A stretch of DNA of 64,000 nucleotides from JAAZNO01 sp964508025. Lineage in GTDB: Bacteria > Chloroflexota > Anaerolineae > B4-G1 > SLSP01. The notes under the pieces are model-generated. The model ran no database searches, was not told the DNA's origin, and saw nothing but the letters and a program-made list of their open reading frames with translations. Of the stretch, positions 52,847 to 61,019 are shown piece after piece. Both the position numbers and the translations under genes were made by a program. Within the stretch, counting starts at the first letter, position 1; every line of letters begins with the position of its first letter. The stretch is from assembly GCA_964508025.1 (NCBI GenBank), contig CAZDSF010000001.1, positions 62,001 through 126,000 on the forward strand. Reading direction: 5' to 3'.

Positions 52847-54106
52847 TTACGACTTACTGCTGACTTGTGCGGTGGGTTTCGGGGTGCGGACGACGAATTG
52901 GGTGAGCGCCGCGGTGACGAGCGCCGCGCCGGTGGAGAGGTAGAAGGGCAGGGTGTAGTTCGATTGTCCCAGCAGCGCGCCGGTGACGAGGGCGGCGAAG
53001 CCCTGTCCAATCCAGAATGTGATCTCCAACCAGGCGGAGGTCGCCATTTTGGAGCGGGCTGTGGCGCGTTCCATGGCGTAGGCGAACCAGAGCGCCTGGG
53101 ACATGCTGAACAGGGCGCGATAGCTCCAGAAGGCGCCGGCAGCGAAGAACGCGTTCGAGGTGAGCGCTAGCGCCAGGGTGGTGAAGGGGATGATGTAGCG
53201 CGAGGCGGTGATGGTGCGCCGGCGTCCCAGGCGCAGCGCCAGCATCGGGCCGAGCAGGGTGGTGAAGGTCACCGGGATGACGTTGAGCGCCGTGATGGCG
53301 CTGAAGAATTCTCTGGTTGTGCCCAGATTGTAGATGAAGAAGATGTTCATGAACGGGGCGACCAATCCCAGAGTGAGGCCGATGAAGAGTTCCACGGCTG
53401 AGGATTCTACAGTGAAACGTTCGATGCCCCACAGGTAGGGACTCAGGCTGATTTTGCTGCGGTGCTGTTGTGTGATTTTGGGTGTATCCAGGTGAAACAT
53501 GGGGATGACAGCCAGCAATGTGAGCGCGCCGGCGAAGTAGAGCGTGTAGCGGTATTGCAGCGTGAGGTCGAGGCCTAGGCGCGCTAATCCGTTGGGCAGG
53601 TAGCCGGCGAGCAGGGAGCCTACCGCATACGTTGCGCCGTGGAGCACGCTGTTGAGGGTGAAGACGTGCACGCGCTCGTTGGGGTCGCTGTTGACGGCGA
53701 GAAAGGGCAGTCGCACGACGAAGTTGCCGGAGAGCGCCAGTCCGCCCACGAAACCGGCGGCCGCGATCAGGGTTGCCTGGCTCGCAGCGACTTGCGCCAG
53801 TTGGGAGAGTCCGGTGACGGCGTAGATGAGGATGAAGGCGGCCCGGTAGCCCAATGCCTCGCCGAGAAAGCCGATGGGAATCGAAGCGACTGCGTGCGCG
53901 AACGGTCCCGCGCTCAGGATGCGCCCCAAGCTTTCGGGGGTGATGCCCAGCGAAAGGACGTAGAGGTTGAAGTTTACATCCATCATGCCCTGCGCGATCC
54001 CCCCAAAAATCGAGGCGAGCAGCAGCAAGTGAATGTTGCGGTTGAAGTTTTGAATACGGGTGACGTAATCTTTTATATCCTGAAAAAACCCATAAGCGAA
54101 TCCCAT
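52847..54106 (-). CDS. MFS transporter
   Basis: This 419-residue protein has twelve predicted membrane segments. GGIAQGMMDVNFNLYVLSLG is TM1 to loop, RLGRRRTITASRYIIPF (about 285-301) is the cytoplasmic basic loop between TM8 and TM9, and an early basic loop is less clear. The genes on either side encode nucleoside enzymes, so a purine or nucleoside substrate is likely but unproven. It sits after a strong terminator and could be a separate transcript from the NDT genes. Confidence 0.82.
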   Translation of the reverse strand: MGFAYGFFQDIKDYVTRIQNFNRNIHLLLLASIFGGIAQGMMDVNFNLYVLSLGITPESLGRILSAGPFAHAVASIPIGFLGEALGYRAAFILIYAVTGLSQLAQVAASQATLIAAAGFVGGLALSGNFVVRLPFLAVNSDPNERVHVFTLNSVLHGATYAVGSLLAGYLPNGLARLGLDLTLQYRYTLYFAGALTLLAVIPMFHLDTPKITQQHRSKISLSPYLWGIERFTVESSAVELFIGLTLGLVAPFMNIFFIYNLGTTREFFSAITALNVIPVTFTTLLGPMLALRLGRRRTITASRYIIPFTTLALALTSNAFFAAGAFWSYRALFSMSQALWFAYAMERATARSKMATSAWLEITFWIGQGFAALVTGALLGQSNYTLPFYLSTGAALVTAALTQFVVRTPKPTAQVSSKS

Positions 54107-54156
54107 GTTTGTGTCCTTGGATATGTAGCAATCTGGCGTCGTATTTTTGATGGGAC

Positions 54157-54189
54157 TTTTAGCGGCGGCGCTTGGCGCCGCCGCTAAAA
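54157..54189. terminator. Strong intrinsic terminator between NDT operon and MFS gene
   Basis: TTTTAGCGGCGGCGC (54157-54171) pairs perfectly with GCGCCGCCGCTAAAA (54175-54189), 15 bp with a 3-nt loop, T runs on each side. On the minus strand it should end the PNP/NDT transcript, and by symmetry also acts on the plus strand. Confidence 0.85.
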
Positions 54190-54212
54190 ACGCTTTCCTT
54201 TATGACGGGGCG

Positions 54213-54372
54213 CCCTCCCGTGGGCTGGCGGTGATGGAGTCCCTTATCTTACGCCCCGTTTTTGCAGTGTGACGGCGATGTTGGTGCGATGTTGGCAACG
54301 ATGTTGGCAACGATGTTGGCAACGATGTTGTGCGATATGTTGTCGTGACAAGTGCGATGGCCCACGGGAGGG
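54213..54372. repeat. 160-bp element with 13-bp inverted ends and 12-bp tandem repeat
   Basis: CCCTCCCGTGGGC (54213-54225) is matched by its perfect reverse complement GCCCACGGGAGGG at 54360-54372. Between them are consecutive 12-bp units CGATGTTGGCAA at 54287-54322 (three copies) with degenerate copies at 54276-54286 and from 54323. No transposase or clear target duplication is seen. It may be a small non-autonomous insertion or a structured RNA. Confidence 0.65.
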
Positions 54373-54387
54373 TGGCCGAATCCAAAA

Positions 54388-54837
54388 CTACGCGCTAGAT
54401 TCCAGCAGCTCTGTTTCCCAGATTTTTAGCTGTTGCAGGACATCCTCGATGCTGGTGTGTACTACGCCGCGATCTTCCAGCGTTCCTAACACAAAGAAGT
54501 TGATGCCATACCCATGCGCGCTTTTGCGCAGGCCTCGCTCATCGCTGAGTAATCCCAGAATGCCCTTCTTGTTTGCATCCTGGCGCATGAGGCCGTAGAA
54601 GAATCCCATCTGGCAGGCCGCGCCATCATCCACTTGTGTGCCATCGAGGATGATTAGCAAGGCGTTAGCCTCGCGCATGGCGGCTTGCTTGTCATCGAAC
54701 AGCGCTTCGGGGGTGGTGGCGACCAGATCGGGCGTTCCCGTGGCCTCGAAACCCTGTTCGCGGAGCCGCCGGATGTTCGTGAGCAGATAATCGCGTCCGT
54801 GAGGGGTGAACGCCGGCCCGGTGACATAGATTTTCAT
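54388..54837 (-). CDS. Nucleoside 2-deoxyribosyltransferase-like protein (short)
   Basis: This 149-residue protein begins MKIYVTGPAFTPHGRDYL and carries ALLIILDGTQVDDGAACQMG (about 59-78), which matches the family's D-G-x-x-x-D-D-G-x-A motif holding the catalytic region. It should transfer or cleave the N-glycosidic bond of deoxynucleosides. Start overlaps the preceding gene stop by ATGA (54834-54837), so both are coupled. It is shorter than the paralogue encoded just upstream, and the two may form a heteromer. Confidence 0.8.
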   Translation of the reverse strand: MKIYVTGPAFTPHGRDYLLTNIRRLREQGFEATGTPDLVATTPEALFDDKQAAMREANALLIILDGTQVDDGAACQMGFFYGLMRQDANKKGILGLLSDERGLRKSAHGYGINFFVLGTLEDRGVVHTSIEDVLQQLKIWETELLESSA

Positions 54838-55430
54838 GCGTCCGCTCCTTTTCCGTTGCGCCAGCTTTCCAGGATGCGCACCGCTTCTTCCAGGCTGTGG
54901 ACGATGTGGCCCGATCGCACCAGACAGCCGTGGATGAAGGGATTCAGACCTTTGCCCTCGCCCGGCGAATTCAAAGTGCGCCAGTCTTCGTGCACAGCGA
55001 CGATACCTTTCTTGGTGGGGTCGGTCTCCATCAGCGCGCCAAAGACGCCGATCTCGCAGGCCGTGCCATCATCTACTTCTGGGCCGTTGATGACGGCGAG
55101 CATGGCGTGGGATTCAGCGATGGCGCCGAAATCCTTGTCGAAAACTTGCTGGGCAGATGTACCGCCGGGCAATCCCAACATCTCGCGGGTGATGACACGC
55201 TTCTGGAGCAGTTGCCATACCACTTCGTCTAGTGAGAATTCCTCCAGCATCTCAGGGGTGACTACACCAAAGCGCGTCAAGCGCTCGATGGTATCCGGCG
55301 GGAGCTGCAACTTAAAGCTCTCATGCGGCACAAAAGGGTCTATGCCCACCGCCCGTAACGCTTGCCCGCACTTGGACATGTATTCGCGTTCGTAGGGTGT
55401 GAATAGAGGCCCGGCGCAGTATACTTTCAT
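54834..55430 (-). CDS. Nucleoside 2-deoxyribosyltransferase-like protein (long)
   Basis: This 198-residue protein begins MKVYCAGPLFTPYEREYMSK and has AMLAVINGPEVDDGTACEIG (about 108-127), matching the deoxyribosyltransferase active site. A segment of about 50 residues (about 40-90: KLQLPPDTIERLTRFGVVTP and on) has no equivalent in the short paralogue. It overlaps the PNP stop by ATGA at 55427-55430 and the next start likewise, forming a tightly coupled trio. Confidence 0.82.
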   Translation of the reverse strand: MKVYCAGPLFTPYEREYMSKCGQALRAVGIDPFVPHESFKLQLPPDTIERLTRFGVVTPEMLEEFSLDEVVWQLLQKRVITREMLGLPGGTSAQQVFDKDFGAIAESHAMLAVINGPEVDDGTACEIGVFGALMETDPTKKGIVAVHEDWRTLNSPGEGKGLNPFIHGCLVRSGHIVHSLEEAVRILESWRNGKGADA

Positions 55431-56074
55431 GCAGCCATCTCCTTTGCCAGCTCGCGCAGGATGGCGCGCATCAGTCCCAGGAAACGCGGCTTGGTGCGAT
55501 TAGCGACTTCGAGCACTTCTTCATGGGTGAGGATTCCGCGCGGCCCGGCTTTGGGGTCTTTTGCCACATCGGTGATGCAGGAGATGCCCAGGGTCCGCAT
55601 CCCGGCGTGNNNNNNNNNNNNNNNNNNNNNNNNNNNNNNNNNNNNNNNNNNNNNNNNNNNNNNNNNNNNNNNNNNNNNNNNNNNNNNNNNNNNNNNNNNN
55701 NNNNNNNNNGCGGCGTTGGTGGCGATGAGGACTTCGGCGCCCAGGGTGCGCATCACCCACACGGGGAAGGCGAGCTGCTGCATCGAGTAGCCTTCGTAGT
55801 AGTGGAAGCGCCCATTCATGGCGATGACGGGCGCGCCCTCAAGCCATCCCAGGATGAGCTCCCCGCTGTGCCCCTCGACGGTCGAGACGGGGAAGTGGGG
55901 AATCTCACCGTAGGGCAACGCGACGGCGTTCTCGATTTCGCCGGCTAACGCGCCCAGACCCGAACCCAACACCAGCCCGATGCGCGGCTGCACGTCGCAG
56001 CGCGCGCGGATGTAGGCTGCGGCGGCTTCACGTTTGGATTTCCATTCCAGTGTTGGCACCGTTGATGTGTTCAT
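55427..56074 (-). CDS. Purine nucleoside phosphorylase, interrupted by assembly gap
   Basis: This enzyme splits purine nucleosides with phosphate. The N-terminal part has IGLVLGSGLGALAGEIENAV and NGRFHYYEGYSMQQLAFPVWV; the C-terminal part has HAGMRTLGISCITDVAKDP. Between residues 119 and 153 the sequence is N. In the family about 90-95 residues lie between the two flanks, so the gap of 100 N is shorter than the real sequence by roughly 180 bases. The frame matches on both sides only by chance. ATG 56074 has GGAG 6 nt upstream. Confidence 0.85.
   Translation of the reverse strand: MNTSTVPTLEWKSKREAAAAYIRARCDVQPRIGLVLGSGLGALAGEIENAVALPYGEIPHFPVSTVEGHSGELILGWLEGAPVIAMNGRFHYYEGYSMQQLAFPVWVMRTLGAEVLIATNAXXXXXXXXXXXXXXXXXXXXXXXXXXXXXXXXXXHAGMRTLGISCITDVAKDPKAGPRGILTHEEVLEVANRTKPRFLGLMRAILRELAKEMAA
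55610..55709. other. Assembly gap of 100 N
   Basis: Exactly 100 N lie inside the PNP gene. This is a typical placeholder length, so the true distance is unknown. Confidence 0.98.
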
Positions 56075-56097
56075 AGATATCTCCTTAGTGCAAGTCA

Positions 56098-56142
56098 CAA
56101 TCAGGAGTCAGGAGTTAGAAGTCAGAAGTCAAGAGTCAGGCA
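56098..56142. repeat. Word repeat (GTCAGGAGTTAGAAGTCAGAAGTC)
   Basis: A run of GTCAGGAGT/TAGAAGTCAGAAGTC words lies between the nucleoside hydrolase stop and the PNP start, and is similar to words at 8214, 16968 and 45043. Confidence 0.55.
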
Positions 56143-56191
56143 TGAGATGACTTGCCGATTTGTGCTTTGTCATTTGCTGATTTGTTATTCT

Positions 56192-57136
56192 TTACGCGAG
56201 CAGGGTGTTGAGTACCAGGGTTTGGTAGCGCGTGTTATCTATGGCGGTGACGACGTTGACGTTGGCTTCGGGCGCCTGAGGATTGAAGCGATAACGCCGA
56301 TTATCTACCACGGTCATACCTCGTGTGTGTTGTCCCTGGGTTTCTACCGCCACGTGCAGCATTTTACTGGTCGCCAGATCCGGTTCCAGCGCCACAGCCA
56401 TCGCGGCGAGATCCGGTGGGCGGGCGGGGTGGGTTTCTCCGGTATAGTCCTTCCACCGGTCGAGATTCTGTCGCAGCAGCCGCCCGACGGCCCAACACCA
56501 AGGCGATGGACAGGCTTCAATTTGGGTCACATCGGCGTCGTGGAGCAAGCCGCCCTCGTAGATGGGTTCGAGGCCGACCATGGTTTTGGGAATGCGGGAG
56601 CGGAAGACGATGTCGGCGGCTTCGGGATCCACGTAGACGTTGAATTCGGCGGCAGCGGTGGTGTTCCCGCCGGTGATGCCGCCCGCCATCATGACGATGT
56701 GGGGAATGCGTTCTTCCAGGCGCGGCTCTTTGAGTAGCGCCATGGCGATGTTGGTGAGCGGCGCCAGCGTGATCAGGGTGATTGGCTCAGTCGCTTCCAT
56801 GAAGCTCCGAATCAGGAAGTCCACGGCGTGTTCTTCTGCAAGCTGGCTCTGCGGTTCAGGGAAGCCGACGTTGCCGAGACCATCGTTCCCGTGGGCGTAT
56901 TCCGCCGTCACGAGCGGTGCAATGAGGGGGCGATCCATGCCGCGATAGACAGGCGTCTGTCGCCCGGCAAGCTCCACGATCACCAGCGTATTGCGGGTGA
57001 CTTTGTGCAGCGGGACATTTCCGGCAACGGTGGTGATGCCCAGCACGTTGAAGCCCGGCGCGCGCAGCGCAAACGATAACGCCATCGCGTCATCTACGCC
57101 CGTATCGCAGTCAATAATTACGTTTTGTGGGTGCAT
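56192..57136 (-). CDS. Nucleoside hydrolase (inosine-uridine preferring type)
   Basis: This 314-residue enzyme hydrolyses the N-glycosidic bond of ribonucleosides. NVIIDCDTGVDDAMALSFAL (about 5-24) contains the calcium-binding Asp cluster. AEFNVYVDPEAADIVFRS (about 163-180) and DVTQI with a C-terminal His region follow. The ribosome site GGAG precedes ATG 57136. Cytoplasmic. With the neighbouring phosphorylases it can free bases and ribose for salvage. Confidence 0.91.
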   Translation of the reverse strand: MHPQNVIIDCDTGVDDAMALSFALRAPGFNVLGITTVAGNVPLHKVTRNTLVIVELAGRQTPVYRGMDRPLIAPLVTAEYAHGNDGLGNVGFPEPQSQLAEEHAVDFLIRSFMEATEPITLITLAPLTNIAMALLKEPRLEERIPHIVMMAGGITGGNTTAAAEFNVYVDPEAADIVFRSRIPKTMVGLEPIYEGGLLHDADVTQIEACPSPWCWAVGRLLRQNLDRWKDYTGETHPARPPDLAAMAVALEPDLATSKMLHVAVETQGQHTRGMTVVDNRRYRFNPQAPEANVNVVTAIDNTRYQTLVLNTLLA

Positions 57137-57147
57137 GAAGATCTCCT

Positions 57148-57285
57148 TTGGGAGTAAGGGAGTAGGAAGTAAGGAAGTAAGGAAGTAAGGAAGTAATGGG
57201 TGATGGGTAATGGGGATGCGCAGATCGCCTCTGCGTCACTACCCCTTATCACCCCCTCACCCGATCTCCCTATCTCCCCTCGTCC
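57148..57285. repeat. Composite intergenic word repeat
   Basis: GGAGTAAGGGAGTAGGAAGT and GGAAGTAAGGAAGTAAGG lie at 57151-57195, then TAATGGGTGATGGGTAATGG at 57195-57214, then CACCCCCTCACCCGATCTCC and CCCTATCTCCCC at 57250-57279. All three word types also occur elsewhere in the window. Confidence 0.65.
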
Positions 57286-57995
57286 GCTCGCGCGATGGCT
57301 TTCACCGCCTCGATGGCGATGCGAATGGCGTTCTGTTCACCCTGGCGGAAGGCTTCCTCGCCCCACACGGGCTTGGTCTCTGTGGCAGTTCCGTCAGAGG
57401 CGTAGAGCGCGCCGGTGCGCCAGCCCCGGTATGCGCCGATGACGAAGAGCGTATCGCTTTCCATTTCGCCAGAGACGATGCCCGCTTGCTTGAGCACCTC
57501 GCGCGCGGATGGATCGCGCGGCGCGTAGAAGGCGTCGCCCGCTGAACCGAGGCCCACATGGACTTTGAGTCCCAGGCGTTCGGCGGCTTTGATCAACTGC
57601 CGGGTGATGTCGAAGGTGGGCACTGCCGGGAAAGCCAACGGCAGGTAGTTGTTCGCTGTGCCGCCCGCGCGGAAGGTGCCCGTGGCGATGATGACATCGC
57701 CGCAGGTTACATAATCCTGCATCGTGCCGCAGGAGCCTACACGGATGAAGGTGTCGGCGCCCAGGTGCGCCAGCTCTTCCAGCGCGATGGCGGTGGAAGG
57801 CCCGCCCATGCCGGTAGAAGCCGCTGTGATGCGGACGCCGTCCGCGAAGCCGGTGTAGACCAGATAGCCCCGACTGTCGCTCACGAGGCGCACGTCATCG
57901 AGGTGTGCTGCAATCATCTTGGCCCGTGCGTGGCTGCCGGGCGTCAGGGCATAGCGCGCGATGTCTTGTGGTTCGCAGCGAATGTGGTATTCCAT
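57270..57995 (-). CDS. Nucleoside phosphorylase (uridine phosphorylase/PNP-I family)
   Basis: This 241-residue protein of the PNP/UDP family has GGPSTAIALEELAHLGADTF (about 84-103), IRVGSCGTMQ and SGEMESDTLFVI (about 175-188), with the phosphate and base-binding residues. It starts MEYHIRCEPQDIARYAL. It is a paralogue of the next gene upstream, 1 nt away. Substrate may be uridine, a purine nucleoside, or both. Confidence 0.88.
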   Translation of the reverse strand: MEYHIRCEPQDIARYALTPGSHARAKMIAAHLDDVRLVSDSRGYLVYTGFADGVRITAASTGMGGPSTAIALEELAHLGADTFIRVGSCGTMQDYVTCGDVIIATGTFRAGGTANNYLPLAFPAVPTFDITRQLIKAAERLGLKVHVGLGSAGDAFYAPRDPSAREVLKQAGIVSGEMESDTLFVIGAYRGWRTGALYASDGTATETKPVWGEEAFRQGEQNAIRIAIEAVKAIARADEGR

Positions 57996-57996
57996 A

Positions 57997-58737
57997 TCAG
58001 CGACCCTCCTCGCGGTCTTGTTGCGCGATGCGTTTCATGGCTTCGATGGCGATGGTGATTTCCTGCTCCTCGCCCCGGCGGAACGCTTCTGCGCCCCACG
58101 CCGGTTTGATCTCGCTGGCGGCGCCATCGCTGGCGAAGATGGCGCCCGCGCGCCAGCCCCGGTAGTTCGCAACGACGAACAGGGTATCTGCTTCCATCTC
58201 AATCGCCAGCACGCCCGCCTGCCTGAGCCTGGCGACCAGTGCTTCCTCAATCGGCCCTGAGGGGGCGTAGAATGCATCGCTTGACCATCCCAGTCCCACG
58301 TGCGCCGGGATGCCCAGGGCCTCGGAGGCTTCGACCAACGCAGTAAGCACCTGGAAGTTGGGCGCCGCGGGGAAGGCGGGCGGCAGGTAACGGTGGGCGG
58401 TCGCGCCGCCTCGGTAAACGCCGGTTGGGATGATCAGATCGCCGGGCATTACCCCTTCTTGGAGTGTGCCGCAGCTGCCCACGCGGATGAACGTATCGGC
58501 GCCCATGTGCGCCAGTTCTTCGATGCCCATAGCGACTTGCGGGCCGCCGATGCCGGTGGAGCACACCGTCATCGGAATGCCCGCCACTGTGCCCGAATAG
58601 ACCCGGTAGCCCCGGCTATCCGTCACCAGCCGCGCGCCCTCGAAGCGCTCAGCGATCTTCTTCGCCCGGTCGTGATCTCCCGGCACGAAGACGTAGCGCG
58701 CGATGTCTTCTGCATCGCATAGAATGTGAAACTCCAT
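57997..58737 (-). CDS. Nucleoside phosphorylase, paralogue
   Basis: This 246-residue protein has ICDAEDIARYVFVPGDHDRA near the N-terminus, GGPQVAMGIEELAHMGADTF, IRVGSCGTLQEGVMPGDLII and LAIEMEADTLFVV. The two paralogues are about 246 and 241 residues with the same motif order, consistent with a tandem duplication. The stop lies 1 nt before the start of the downstream copy. Ribosome site AAGGAG precedes ATG 58737. Confidence 0.88.
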   Translation of the reverse strand: MEFHILCDAEDIARYVFVPGDHDRAKKIAERFEGARLVTDSRGYRVYSGTVAGIPMTVCSTGIGGPQVAMGIEELAHMGADTFIRVGSCGTLQEGVMPGDLIIPTGVYRGGATAHRYLPPAFPAAPNFQVLTALVEASEALGIPAHVGLGWSSDAFYAPSGPIEEALVARLRQAGVLAIEMEADTLFVVANYRGWRAGAIFASDGAASEIKPAWGAEAFRRGEEQEITIAIEAMKRIAQQDREEGR

Positions 58738-58773
58738 AATTAGCTCCTTTGAAAGGGTGTTGCCTTTGAAAAT

Positions 58774-59736
58774 CTACGCCTCGCGGGCGGCGTGCTCCAG
58801 AGCCGCTTTCTTCGCCCGTTGCTTGCGCAGGGTAAAGACCGTCAAAGCCACCAGCGTCGCCAGATAGGGCAACATGCTGATAAAGTACACGGGCAGGATG
58901 CGTTCGCCCTGCAGCCGCCAGCCGATGGTATCCACGAAGCCGAAGAGCAGGCTGGAGAGGAAGACGCCCACCGGTTCCCCGCCGCCGAAGGTGTTCACCG
59001 CCATGCCGATGAAGCCGCGCCCGGCGGACATCTGATCGGTGAACATCTGTAAGTGTCCCAGCGAGAGGTAGACCCCCGCCAGCGATGCAAAGGCCCCGCT
59101 CGCCATCACCGCGCCAAAACGCACGCGCTGCACGTTGATGCCCAGAGTTTCTGCAGCCTGGGGATTCTCGCCCACGGCTCGCAGGTGCAGGCCCCAGGGC
59201 GTGCGGTAGAGGAAGACGTAGGTCAGCGCCACCAGAATCCATGTCAGGTAGACGATGAAGGTGTAGCCGCTGAGTAAGGGTCCCAGAATTGGAATATCCT
59301 TGAGGATGGGGATATGGATGGGCGGCAACCCGACGATGTTGGGATCGGCAAAAGCGCCCGCCACACCGAAAACTTCACGGGTGAGAAAGATCGTCGCTGA
59401 GTTGGCGAAGATGTTGATCGCAATCCCCATGATGATGATGTGCGCGTTGAATTTGAGGGAGAAGAGCGCGAAAAGCCCGCCAATCACAATCCCGCTGAGC
59501 ATCGCCGAGAGCAACCCCATCCACGCGCTGCGGAAGAAATAGCTGCCCGCCACGCCGAACCACGCGCCGAACAGAATCATCCCCTCGCCGGCGATGTTGA
59601 GAATGCCCGCCCGCGAAGTGATTAGCGCGCACAGCCCTGCCAGCACGACCGGCGTCGCCAGACGCAGCATCCCCTGGAGATTGGCGATATTGAACACATA
59701 CCGTTGCAGAATGTTCATGACAATACTGAAGTCCAT
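58774..59736 (-). CDS. Nucleoside ABC transporter permease (second permease)
   Basis: This 320-residue permease has about 8-9 membrane helices and contains LNIAGEGMILFGAWFGVAGS (about 45-65) and AVGENPQAAETLGINVQRVR (about 195-215), the EAA-type loop. Typical of the second permease of BMP-type nucleoside importers. ATG 59736 has AAGGAG 6-9 nt upstream; the earlier in-frame ATG overlaps the end of the other permease and has no site. It lies 29 nt after the first permease gene. Confidence 0.88.
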   Translation of the reverse strand: MDFSIVMNILQRYVFNIANLQGMLRLATPVVLAGLCALITSRAGILNIAGEGMILFGAWFGVAGSYFFRSAWMGLLSAMLSGIVIGGLFALFSLKFNAHIIIMGIAINIFANSATIFLTREVFGVAGAFADPNIVGLPPIHIPILKDIPILGPLLSGYTFIVYLTWILVALTYVFLYRTPWGLHLRAVGENPQAAETLGINVQRVRFGAVMASGAFASLAGVYLSLGHLQMFTDQMSAGRGFIGMAVNTFGGGEPVGVFLSSLLFGFVDTIGWRLQGERILPVYFISMLPYLATLVALTVFTLRKQRAKKAALEHAAREA

Positions 59737-59765
59737 GATTTCTGTCTCCTTGTGCTGAGCCCGGC

Positions 59766-60893
59766 TCAGATCTCTAAATCTTGGGTCGTGCGGCGCGTCA
59801 TACGCGCATCCCCGCGCACCCACTTGATGCGCCGGACGAAGGCCCACATGCCCTCAGCAGCCATGAAGAAGATGATCAATCCGACGATGATATCTACTAG
59901 CTGGCGCGGCACGCCGGTGGACCATTCCAGGCCCAGGGCGCCGGCTTCCATGCTGCCGTAGAATAATGCTGCTATCGTAGAGCCGATGACGGTCTGCCCG
60001 CCCAGCAGCGCCGCGAGGTTCCCTCGGAAACCGAAGCCGGTGGCAAAGAGATCTTTGTATTCTCGCCAAACGCCCAGAATTTCCACGATGCCGCCTAAAC
60101 CGGCGATGCCGCCGCTGACCAGCATCCCGCCAATGAACGTGCGGTCGAGGTTGATGCCGCCAAATTCAGAGAAGGGGAACGACAGTCCCACCATGCGCCA
60201 CTCGTAGCCGATACGGGTACGCTTGAAGACGAAGTACATTATCACGACCAGCGCCAGTGCAATGAAGATCCCAACATGGGCTTGCGTCCCTCTGCCGATA
60301 GCGCCGCCGCTGAGCTCCACAAATTGCGCGAGCCGCGCTGTAGCCTGTACCGGCGGGGTCTCCGGCGTGGTCGGCGTCTCGCGCATGGGATAGTTCGTCA
60401 GATACGAGATCAAGAACGTGGCAATGTAGTTGGTCATGATCGTGGTGATGATCTCACTGACGCCCAATTTCTGCCGCATGATGGTGGGGAAGTACGCCCA
60501 AATTGCGCCGCCGAGGAAACCTGCCAGCAGCGTAAGGGGCAGATGGATGATGGCAGGGAGCTGGACGGCGTAGCCCACAAACGTGCCGCAAATGGCGCCG
60601 ATGAAGAATTGTCCTTCCACGCCGACGTTGAAGACGCCGGTGCGGAACGCCAGCATCGAAGCCAACGCCGTAAAGATCATGGGTGTGGCGCGTTGCACCG
60701 AGATCAGCAAGGCGCGCTGGCTGCCGAAAGCCCCTCGGAAGAGGCTGGCATAGACGTGAAGCGGATTCGCGCCTTCTAGCAGCATGATGATAGAGCCGGC
60801 CAGGATGGCTGCCAGAATGCTGAGCACAATAGTCACAGAACGGCGTAACATGCCACGGAAGAACTCGGTCACGGGTTTGAGTTTCTCTTTCAC
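59766..60893 (-). CDS. Nucleoside ABC transporter permease (first permease)
   Basis: This 375-residue permease has VQRATPMIFTALASMLAFRT near 65-85, VFNVGVEGQFFIGAI near 88-102, TTIMTNYIATFLISYLTNYP and GYEWRMVGLSFPFSEFGGIN near 225-245. It begins with GTG 60893 preceded by AGGGGG. It is related to the orphan permease at 46556-47719. With the second permease and ATPase it forms the channel of the importer. Confidence 0.88.
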   Translation of the reverse strand: MKEKLKPVTEFFRGMLRRSVTIVLSILAAILAGSIIMLLEGANPLHVYASLFRGAFGSQRALLISVQRATPMIFTALASMLAFRTGVFNVGVEGQFFIGAICGTFVGYAVQLPAIIHLPLTLLAGFLGGAIWAYFPTIMRQKLGVSEIITTIMTNYIATFLISYLTNYPMRETPTTPETPPVQATARLAQFVELSGGAIGRGTQAHVGIFIALALVVIMYFVFKRTRIGYEWRMVGLSFPFSEFGGINLDRTFIGGMLVSGGIAGLGGIVEILGVWREYKDLFATGFGFRGNLAALLGGQTVIGSTIAALFYGSMEAGALGLEWSTGVPRQLVDIIVGLIIFFMAAEGMWAFVRRIKWVRGDARMTRRTTQDLEI

Positions 60894-60908
60894 AATCGCC
60901 CCCTTAGA

Positions 60909-60966
60909 AAGGATGAAGGCTAAAGGCGGAAGGATGAAGCCTCTTTGCGCCTTTGCGCCTTTACGG
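60909..60966 (-). repeat. Leader words before the first permease gene
   Basis: On the minus strand GCGCAAAGGCGCAAAGAGGC is followed by TTCATCCTTCCGCCTTTAGC and CTTCATCCTTTC, immediately upstream of GTG 60893. Both word types recur at 39120-39203. Confidence 0.6.
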
Positions 60967-61019
60967 TGTCATTTTCAGCATTGTTAGTGTGGCGCGGCCA
61001 CGTGCGAACTGGCCCATGT

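Noticed and set aside
54276..54345. CRISPR array
   Set aside because: Units are 12 bp, head to tail, without spacers.
54213..54372. Insertion sequence with transposase
   Set aside because: Only 160 bp long with no transposase reading frame.
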